Source: JAHBTB01 sp964451255 (lineage in GTDB: Bacteria; Armatimonadota; Fimbriimonadia; Fimbriimonadales; Fimbriimonadaceae). From it: a DNA stretch of 64,000 nucleotides. A program made the position numbers and the translations under genes. Of this stretch, positions 58,604 to 64,000 are shown piece by piece (positions within the stretch are counted from its first letter, which is position 1; every line of letters starts with the position of its first letter). The notes under the pieces were generated by a model. The model was not told the DNA's origin, made no database searches, and saw only the letters and a list, made by a program, of their open reading frames with translations. The stretch lies in NCBI GenBank assembly GCA_964451255.1, contig CAYVHL010000001.1, forward strand, positions 496,001 through 560,000, read 5' to 3'.

Positions 58604-59746
58604 TTAGTCGCGCGCGGCCACCGTACCGAGCGAGAGCATTCGTCGGAGGGCCACTCGCGCCCACTCGGCGATCTCGGGTGGCACCTTGACCTGATTGACG
58701 ACCCGGCCCGCGACGAGCTCCTCCAGGGCGTACAGTAGGAAAGACGGGTGGATCCGGTACATCGTGGAGCAAGGGCAGATCTGGCTGTCCAGGCAGAATA
58801 TGGTTTTGTCGGGGTTCTCCCTGGCGAGACGGTTGACAAGATTGATCTCGGTGCCGATCGCCCAAGTCGACCCGGCGGGCGCCCCGGTGACAGCCTTGAG
58901 GATCGCTTCGGTCGACCCGTTCAGGTCACTTTGGCGGACCACCTCCAGGGTGCACTCCGGGTGGACCATCACGGTCACGCCCGGGTGATCGCGTCGAGCC
59001 GCCTCAATCTGCTCGACCGTGAACCGCTTGTGGACGCTGCAATGGCCCTTCCACAGGATGAGCCGCGCCGACTTGATCTTCTCGGGGGTGTTGCCTCCCA
59101 GTGGCTTGAACGGGTCCCAGAGGGTCATCTCGCGGTCGGGGTCGATGCCCATTGCGACCCCGGTGTTACGTCCGAGGTGCTGGTCGGGGAAGAACAGGAC
59201 CTTGGCGGCGCGGCTCGTCGCCCAGTCGACGGCGACCCTGGCGTTGCTGCTCGTGCACACTGTGCCGCCGTGCTCACCGACGAAGGCCTTGAGGTTGGCC
59301 GCCGAGTTGATGTAGGTGACGGGGAGGACGCCACCTTGCAACCGGCCTGCGTCCGGATCGACCTCGATGTCGCCGAGGATCTCCGCTAGTTGCCGCCAAG
59401 CCGACTTCACCTGGAAATGGTTCGCCATGTCGGCCATGCTGCATCCGGCGGCCAGGTTCGGCAGGATCACGACCTGGCTATCAGGTGTAAGAATGTCGGC
59501 GCTCTCAGCCATGAAATGGACGCCGCAGAAGACAATATGCTCGGCGTCCGGGTGGCTCCCGGCGTCCTTGGCGAGTTTGTAGCTGTCACCCCGATAGTCG
59601 GCATGGGCGATGATCTCGTCGCGTTGGTAATGGTGGCCGAGGATGACAAGGCGTTTGCCGAGCTTGGCTCGGGCGGCGTCGATGCGGGCCGCGCAGTCGT
59701 CGGTGTCGAGACCGAGATACTCCTGAGGGAGAGGAGCTTGGTACAT
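58604..59746 (-). CDS. nadA: quinolinate synthase NadA
   Basis: 4Fe-4S enzyme that condenses iminoaspartate with dihydroxyacetone phosphate to quinolinate in NAD synthesis, 380 residues. The three cluster cysteines are in FCGVHFMAESADILTPDSQV, HPECTLEVVRQSDLNGSTEA and CLDSQICPCSTMYRIHPSFL. The substrate-binding LGHHYQRDEIIAHADYRGDS, PNLAAGCSMADMANHFQVKS and DQHLGRNTGVAMGIDPDREM are typical. It is transcribed alone from a leader that can form a strong hairpin; nadB and nadC are not in the window. The Fe-S carrier at 53633 may supply its cluster. Confidence 0.97.
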   Translation of the reverse strand: MYQAPLPQEYLGLDTDDCAARIDAARAKLGKRLVILGHHYQRDEIIAHADYRGDSYKLAKDAGSHPDAEHIVFCGVHFMAESADILTPDSQVVILPNLAAGCSMADMANHFQVKSAWRQLAEILGDIEVDPDAGRLQGGVLPVTYINSAANLKAFVGEHGGTVCTSSNARVAVDWATSRAAKVLFFPDQHLGRNTGVAMGIDPDREMTLWDPFKPLGGNTPEKIKSARLILWKGHCSVHKRFTVEQIEAARRDHPGVTVMVHPECTLEVVRQSDLNGSTEAILKAVTGAPAGSTWAIGTEINLVNRLARENPDKTIFCLDSQICPCSTMYRIHPSFLLYALEELVAGRVVNQVKVPPEIAEWARVALRRMLSLGTVAARD

Positions 59747-59760
59747 GGTCAGTTTGTCCC

Positions 59761-59841
59761 GGCGGCCACGGATGGAGCCGAGTGGCCGCCTGAGCGAAGC
59801 GACAGTCCCGGTTCAACGGGACGGGGATGTTGTCGCTTTGC
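59761..59841 (-). other. strongly structured leader upstream of nadA (possible RNA element)
   Basis: Two inverted-repeat groups occupy 80 bases of the spacer between dxs and nadA. The first has perfect arms GGCGGCCAC (59761-59769) and GTGGCCGCC (59782-59790). The second has outer arms GCGAAGCGACA (59794-59804) and TGTCGCTTTGC (59831-59841, one wobble) enclosing GTCCCG (59805-59810) and CGGGAC (59817-59822). Transcribed towards nadA, the first hairpin ends 14 bases before the start codon. It could be a regulatory RNA structure or a mobile REP-like repeat. Confidence 0.6.
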
Positions 59842-59882
59842 CTTGCTTTGAGTATACGTTCTGGGCCGGGCCACCATCGCGC

Positions 59883-61802
59883 TCAGGCCAGTCGACCCAG
59901 GGACTTGCCCGCTCGCACGGCGTCGGCGATCTCGACCGGGCTGAGGCCGCACTGGGCGCGGAGCACAGGTTGCGGCCCGTGCTCAACGAAGTCGTCAGGT
60001 AGCGCCATCAGGGTGTGCTTCAAGGTCAAGCCGTGTTCGACGATGTGGTCGCGGACATGTTGACCGAATCCGCCGCTCCGGACGTTCTCTTCGACGGTGA
60101 CGACATGGCCGCATTGTTCGGCCAGTTCTTCTAACAAGGAAGTGTCCCACGGCTTGACCCACCTGGCGTTGACGACCAGGGCATGGAGACCTTCGTCGTC
60201 CAGCATGCTGGCGGCCTGCCAAGCGGGGCCCACCATCGAGCCGACGGCCCAGATCACCGCGTCTAGGCGCGTAGACCGGTCTCTAGGGACGCCGGGGATT
60301 CCGAGCACCTCCGCCTTGCCGCGCGAAAGCGCGGCCCGGCCCTCAGGAAGGGTGTCGTCCGTCGCGCCGCGCGGATAGCGCATGGCGATCGGCCCTCTGT
60401 TCCAACCAGCCATAAACCTCACCATCTCCGCGAGTTCGGTGGCGTCCCGAGGGGCGATCACGTCGATCCCGGGAATGAGGCCTAGATAGGAGAGGTCGAA
60501 CGCTCCGTGATGGGTGGGACCGTCGTCTCCGACCAATCCGGCACGATCCAGGACGAACCGCACAGGAAGGTGTTGGATCGCGACGTCGTGGAGGACCTGG
60601 TCGAAGCCACGCTGCAAAAATGTCGAGTAGACAGCGCAGAACGGCTTGTCACCAGCGGCGGCCAGGCCGGCGGCGAAGGTGACGGCATGCTGCTCTGCAA
60701 TGCCGACGTCGTGGTAGCGGCCAGGAAACTCCTTGGCGAACTTGTTCAAGCCGGTCCCGTCCGGCATCGCGGCGGTGATGGCGACGACCTTGGGGTCGTC
60801 GCGGGCCACCTCGACCAGCGCCTCCCCAAATGCTGCGGTCAGCGCCACTGGGCCGGATTTGGTCGGCAGTTCGTGCTTCTCCAACTCGAACGGGGACACG
60901 CCGTGCCATTTGCGGGCGTCGCCTTCGGCCACTTGGTACCCCTTGCCCTTGACCGTTATCGCGTGGACGAACAGCGGGCCCCGGACTTCTCGCAGGTTGC
61001 GGAAGACCTCGACCAGCGTCGGGAGGTCGTGGCCGTCCACGGGGCCGATGTATTCGAAGCCCATCTCTTCAAAGACGGTACCGGTCTGTTCTGGGGCGAA
61101 GTAGTGGGTGACCCCGTGGCGGAGACCGGCGGCGATCCGCGGCGCCGGGCCGGGGATCCGCTCAATGATCCGTTTGGCCATCTGGGCCATGTCCTGGACC
61201 ATCGGGCGCGACCGCAACCTGGTGAAGTACTTGGTCAGGGCGCCGACATTGGGGGCGATCGACATCCGGTTGTCGTTCAGCACGACGGTGAGGTCGGCCT
61301 GCAGGTCGCCCGCATGGTTCAAGGCCTCCCAGGACATGCCACTGCAGATCGACGCGTCGCCTGTGACGGCGACGACCCGTTCGTCGGTTCCGGCCCTGTC
61401 CCTGGCCGCAGCGAATCCGAGGGCGGCGGAGACCGCCGTGCCCGCGTGCCCGGCCCCAAAGTAGTCGAGTTCGTGCTCTTCGCGCTTCAGGAAGCCGCTT
61501 ATTCCTTTGTGCTGGCGCAGGGTTCCGAACCGTGGCAACCGCCCGGTCAAGAGTTTGTGGGGGTAGGCCTGGTGTCCGGTGTCCCACACCACCTTGTCTG
61601 GAGGCATCTCCAAGCTCGCATAGAGGGCGACGGTGAGTTCGACCGTCCCCAAGTTGCTGCTCAGGTGCCCGCCGGTCTGAGAGACATTGTCCAAGATGGC
61701 TTGGCGCACCTCCGTCGCCAGTTCCACAAGCTCGGCCGTCGACATCTTCCGCAGGTCGAGCGGGCTCACGATACTGGCCAGGTGCGTGTAGGTGCTTTCC
61801 AA
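59883..61802 (-). CDS. dxs: 1-deoxy-D-xylulose-5-phosphate synthase
   Basis: Thiamine-dependent first enzyme of the MEP isoprenoid pathway; condenses pyruvate and glyceraldehyde 3-phosphate. About 639 residues with GGHLSSNLGTVELTVALYAS, the TDP/magnesium motif GDASICSGMSWEALNHAGDL closing at VVLNDNRMSIAPNVGALT, the FEEMGFEYIGPVDGHDLPTL segment, and transketolase parts such as GMPDGTGLNKFAKEFPGRYH-like and GIAEQHAVTFAAGLAAAGDK. TTG at 61802 is chosen because its residues TYTHLASIVSPLDLRKMSTA match the usual Dxs opening, although the AGGA sits close to it. The frame extends upstream to 61886 without family similarity. Confidence 0.95.
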   Translation of the reverse strand: MESTYTHLASIVSPLDLRKMSTAELVELATEVRQAILDNVSQTGGHLSSNLGTVELTVALYASLEMPPDKVVWDTGHQAYPHKLLTGRLPRFGTLRQHKGISGFLKREEHELDYFGAGHAGTAVSAALGFAAARDRAGTDERVVAVTGDASICSGMSWEALNHAGDLQADLTVVLNDNRMSIAPNVGALTKYFTRLRSRPMVQDMAQMAKRIIERIPGPAPRIAAGLRHGVTHYFAPEQTGTVFEEMGFEYIGPVDGHDLPTLVEVFRNLREVRGPLFVHAITVKGKGYQVAEGDARKWHGVSPFELEKHELPTKSGPVALTAAFGEALVEVARDDPKVVAITAAMPDGTGLNKFAKEFPGRYHDVGIAEQHAVTFAAGLAAAGDKPFCAVYSTFLQRGFDQVLHDVAIQHLPVRFVLDRAGLVGDDGPTHHGAFDLSYLGLIPGIDVIAPRDATELAEMVRFMAGWNRGPIAMRYPRGATDDTLPEGRAALSRGKAEVLGIPGVPRDRSTRLDAVIWAVGSMVGPAWQAASMLDDEGLHALVVNARWVKPWDTSLLEELAEQCGHVVTVEENVRSGGFGQHVRDHIVEHGLTLKHTLMALPDDFVEHGPQPVLRAQCGLSPVEIADAVRAGKSLGRLA

Positions 61803-61869
61803 AGTCCTTCGCCTTAGCTTAACACTACAAGACGCCGCCGAGCACCGATCCGGAGCAGGGCCACCGGGC

Positions 61870-62331
61870 CTACCAGCGTTCGGCAAGCACTGCGGCCACA
61901 GATTCTAGGAAAGTTTCCTCAGCTGGCCCGAACCGTCCCACGCGGTGGCCGTCTATGTCGATCTGGCCCAGGGTCGTGCCGTCGCGCTTGATCAAGACGA
62001 CGATCTCGGATCGGGTCTGCGTGCTACAGGAAAGGTAGTTGGCGAGATCCCGGACGTCGTCCACGACCTGGTTCCTGTCTTCTGCGACGGCCGTGCCGCA
62101 GACTCCGCACCCGACAGGTATCTCTGTGTGGTCGGTCGGGGCCCCCACATAGGCGTCGAGACGTAGCATGTCGCCGTCCAAGACATAGACACCAGACCAA
62201 TCGAACCCTTCCAGACTGTCCAAGAGCAACATCGCCTCTTCGCGTAGAGCCCTTCCTCGAGACGCTGACGACCTGAGCGCACACAGGATTGCCTCATATC
62301 GGGCTTCAGCTTCGGTCTCGATCATGCTCAT
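61870..62331 (-). CDS. GAF domain protein, free methionine-(R)-sulfoxide reductase-like
   Basis: A 153-residue single GAF domain. It resembles free methionine-(R)-sulphoxide reductase (fRMsr): GFDWSGVYVLDGDMLRLDAY, IPVGCGVCGTAVAEDRNQVV and the cysteine region ANYLSCSTQTRSEIVVLIKR followed by TLGQIDIDGHRVGRFGPAEE. fRMsr uses cysteines in the VCGTA and ACD-like positions; here VCGTA and YLSC are present, while the third, spaced differently (GCGVC), is altered. It would repair free oxidised methionine using thioredoxin. Starts at 62331 or 62325 are equally good. The end lies 67 bases before dxs. Confidence 0.8.
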   Translation of the reverse strand: MSMIETEAEARYEAILCALRSSASRGRALREEAMLLLDSLEGFDWSGVYVLDGDMLRLDAYVGAPTDHTEIPVGCGVCGTAVAEDRNQVVDDVRDLANYLSCSTQTRSEIVVLIKRDGTTLGQIDIDGHRVGRFGPAEETFLESVAAVLAERW

Positions 62332-63121
62332 TCCACGCCTGCAACGCCTCGTCCGTTTCACCCTCGACGCTGACCAGGTCGTAGCAGGCGACACCCTCCC
62401 AATAGCCACGGTCAAGTCCCCCATGGGTCACTTGGAACGAGGCGCCCTTCGCGCCAAGCTCGTCACCAACGTCGACCGGCCCATTATCCAAGACATGCTG
62501 GGCTGCGCTCAGCAAGAGTTCGGCGGCGGCCCCTTGCATGGATTCCCCGACCCCCGAGATCTCGAACTCGGGCAATCCGAACTTGCTCATCCCCAAGGTG
62601 CAAACAGATATTCCCTCGGGCGTCTTCCGTGGGTTGATCGACACGGCGGCGTCGGCAGGGATTTTGTCGATCACGACGGGAACCTGCTCTGGCAACAAGT
62701 ACCGTCGCGCCAAGGGGTCGCCGACCAGGCCATGGGTCAACTGACCAGCGCGCCGCGCGATGTCGAGCATGAAGCTTACGGTCGGCGCAACAGCTGGGTC
62801 ATGCGACTCGACCGTCAGTTGCAAGAGGGTCCAGGTCGACTGTAACCTCGCGATGGTCTCCTCGCTGAGTTCGCCCGTCATCTGCCTGGCCGCGATATCC
62901 GGGTCGAACCCGGCCTCCTCTTTACTGACGACTAGCATTTTCAGCACCGTCACCCTGTCCAGCGTGGCCAACCCGTAGCCGCCCCGTTCCATCGGCAGTT
63001 CGAGCGACGCCTTCCCTTCCCTCGCATCCATCGGGACGCCAAAGCCGACGACCGCCCCGTCCTGGCCCTTAGGCCCGACCAGTTGCGCTAGGGTCGGAAG
63101 AGGCATCTTGGCTGCAAGCAC
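62306..63121 (-). CDS. DUF4261-like protein
   Basis: A protein of roughly 271 residues or more that resembles DUF4261 immunity/stress-type proteins. The matching core is ISVCTLGMSKFGLPEFEISG then AAAELLLSAAQHVLDNGPVD and VGDELGAKGASFQVTHGGLD. The N-terminal half contains PLPTLAQLVGPKGQDGAVVG and LMVVSKEEAGFDPDIAARQM-like helices. The start is uncertain: GTG at 63121 is the first standard codon in frame, while an ATT at 63205 would overlap the upstream gene by three bases and add 28 plausible residues. The gene overlaps the GAF gene by 26 bases. Family assignment is moderate. Confidence 0.6.
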   Translation of the reverse strand: MLAAKMPLPTLAQLVGPKGQDGAVVGFGVPMDAREGKASLELPMERGGYGLATLDRVTVLKMLVVSKEEAGFDPDIAARQMTGELSEETIARLQSTWTLLQLTVESHDPAVAPTVSFMLDIARRAGQLTHGLVGDPLARRYLLPEQVPVVIDKIPADAAVSINPRKTPEGISVCTLGMSKFGLPEFEISGVGESMQGAAAELLLSAAQHVLDNGPVDVGDELGAKGASFQVTHGGLDRGYWEGVACYDLVSVEGETDEALQAWNEHDRDRS

Positions 63122-63200
63122 CGAGAGGTAGAAGCCCTTGCTGATGCCGTATCCGGGCGTCTTGGGCTTCTTGAAGCTGATTAGGTGCTTCAGGCGAACC

Positions 63201-64000
63201 CTAATGGATCGCCACCTCTTGTTTTTGGACGGCCTTTGGAGCGCCAGCCGGTTCGAAGGCGGCGTTCCACAGGCGACGCCATACTCCCGGAATCCAAGCC
63301 ACCGGCCAGGCACCGACGCAACGCGCCCCGGACGCGGCAAAGCGTGGCCTGCTCCTCCCATCGGGGAGGGTGGCCTCCCAATGGTCGCCCTCCCCGGGCC
63401 CAACCTCAAGCAACCCGAACGGATCGGTCGCCTTCAACGCCGATAACGGCCCGGGGCGCGGGACAAGCGATTTAGGCCAATGCAGTAGCAACCGCCGTTT
63501 CGCCAGCCTGTCACCAACGCGCTTGGCCCAGTCTGTCACCTCTGCGCCTTCATAGTGGGAGATGTACCCGGCACAGATGATGAATGCGAAGAGGGGGATG
63601 TTCATCGAATATTCGATTCCCGCGTGGAGCATCAAGCCGCCGAGGAGCACCCACTTACGCAAGGGTTTGGCAAACACCAAGGTCGCCAGCGCCAATTCGA
63701 TGAACAGTGTGCCATAGGTGAGGAGAGCGACAAAAGGTTGGGTGTCCAGGAATGGCGGGACCGGAAACCGGTCGAACTCATGGAGGTGCCAGGGATAGTG
63801 GACGGCGGTGCCGTCGCGCCACATTGATCCGTCGGCCTTGTGCCACACCGTCGCGAAATACACCACAGCCAACTGGTACTGGACGAGCCTCTGCGGCCAA
63901 GCTGAAACGAGGTCAGGGACAGGGGGCGCCTTGCCCTTCCATAGTCCGATGAGCCTGTCTAAAGAGCATGCTTTGCCGCTCGGACCCACCATGACAAAGA
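63201..64000 (-). CDS. HTTM domain membrane protein, N-terminal part outside the window
   Basis: A polytopic membrane protein cut by the right edge; about 266 residues are visible. It belongs to the HTTM (horizontally transferred transmembrane) group, related to vitamin K gamma-carboxylase. Marks are SLDRLIGLWKGKAPPVPDLV, the hydrophobic LVQYQLAVVYFATVWHKADG, MWRDGTAVHYPWHLHEFDRF and LTYGTLFIELALATLVFAKP with WVLLGGLMLHAGIEYSMNIP. Then comes an unusual C-terminal tail of about 100 residues, rich in Arg, Pro and Trp, in which a GGGGAGGG palindrome lies (63362-63396). Frame continues past 64000, so further N-terminal membrane segments are missing. Confidence 0.8.
   Translation of the reverse strand, partial: FVMVGPSGKACSLDRLIGLWKGKAPPVPDLVSAWPQRLVQYQLAVVYFATVWHKADGSMWRDGTAVHYPWHLHEFDRFPVPPFLDTQPFVALLTYGTLFIELALATLVFAKPLRKWVLLGGLMLHAGIEYSMNIPLFAFIICAGYISHYEGAEVTDWAKRVGDRLAKRRLLLHWPKSLVPRPGPLSALKATDPFGLLEVGPGEGDHWEATLPDGRSRPRFAASGARCVGAWPVAWIPGVWRRLWNAAFEPAGAPKAVQKQEVAIH
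63362..63396. repeat. CCCTCCCC/GGGGAGGG palindrome inside the HTTM coding sequence
   Basis: Perfect nine-base arms CGGGGAGGG (63362-63370) and CCCTCCCCG (63388-63396) with a 17-base loop that holds GGTCGCC. It lies in the non-conserved C-terminal tail of the HTTM gene and shares GAGGGCGACC with the intergenic hairpin at 40082-40117. Confidence 0.55.

Noticed and set aside
59761..59841. A known NAD+ riboswitch (class I) before nadA
   Set aside because: I could not find the tandem conserved GCUUCAACAACCCC-like core of that class; the structure is reported only as an unassigned element.
60507..61817. 436-codon plus-strand frame opposite dxs
   Set aside because: Shadow of the transketolase-like coding strand; no motif of its own.

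Overview
The window is a dense, high-GC bacterial chromosome segment with 66 protein-coding genes. No gap between genes exceeds about 235 bases. I see no rRNA or tRNA genes, CRISPR array, insertion sequence, phage gene or defence island. Several features suggest a member of the Armatimonadota close to Fimbriimonas: an FTLIEL prepilin of the large environmental type, a PEP-CTERM LamG protein, paired ThuA and DUF1080 proteins, lipoproteins of unknown family, and many GTG/TTG starts. This placement is inferred from gene content only; a 16S or marker-gene tree would be decisive.

Layout. 1-4.2 kb: a partial M61 peptidase, a DinB protein, the translationally coupled accD-accA pair, a PAP2 phosphatase and a BON protein. 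4.2-12 kb (minus strand): a very large proton-pumping pyrophosphatase, a zinc-ribbon membrane protein with an L7/L12-like tail, then an operon of ECF sigma factor, anti-sigma/STN protein and prepilin, and a GT39-like membrane enzyme. 12-17.4 kb: a LolA-like/thioredoxin fusion, the E1 alpha and beta subunits of a 2-oxoacid dehydrogenase, a serpin lipoprotein and a DUF1080 protein. 17.4-21.8 kb: livK-livH-livM-livG without livF. 22-30 kb: an aspartyl protease with PDZ, two DNA glycosylases, an FmdB zinc ribbon, ThuA, a deacetylase/phosphodiester glycosidase fusion, a PEP-CTERM protein and a lipoprotein. 30-42.5 kb: uvrB, a Rieske oxygenase, DUF423, a thioredoxin-like protein, kynA-kynU, a glycoside-hydrolase-like protein, an M20 amidohydrolase, TfoX, a second sigma factor with a coupled Arg/Gly-rich protein, and mtnA. 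42.5-52 kb: a pseudo-receiver protein, a CoA-transferase pair, hisC, DUF1080, MmgE/PrpD, ruvA-ruvB, ThuA and a PqaA-like protein. 51.5-64 kb: a stalk-domain envelope protein, two PilZ proteins flanking an A-type Fe-S carrier and a ferredoxin, a GbsR/MarR regulator overlapping lon, nadA with a structured leader, dxs, a GAF protein, a DUF4261-like protein and a truncated HTTM protein.

How the genes work together. Most of the window is central metabolism and housekeeping: fatty acid initiation, pyruvate or branched-chain oxoacid oxidation, ketone-body CoA transfer, tryptophan to anthranilate, NAD and isoprenoid precursors, methionine salvage, and DNA repair by UvrB, RuvAB and two glycosylases. 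The rest is envelope and secreted proteins of poorly known function. Nothing here is clearly a new multi-gene system. The best leads are the roughly 265-residue extracytoplasmic insertion in the pyrophosphatase, the sigma/anti-sigma-STN/prepilin operon, the deacetylase-NAGPA fusion, the structured element before nadA, the pseudo-receiver protein, and the membrane zinc-ribbon protein with an L7/L12-like domain.
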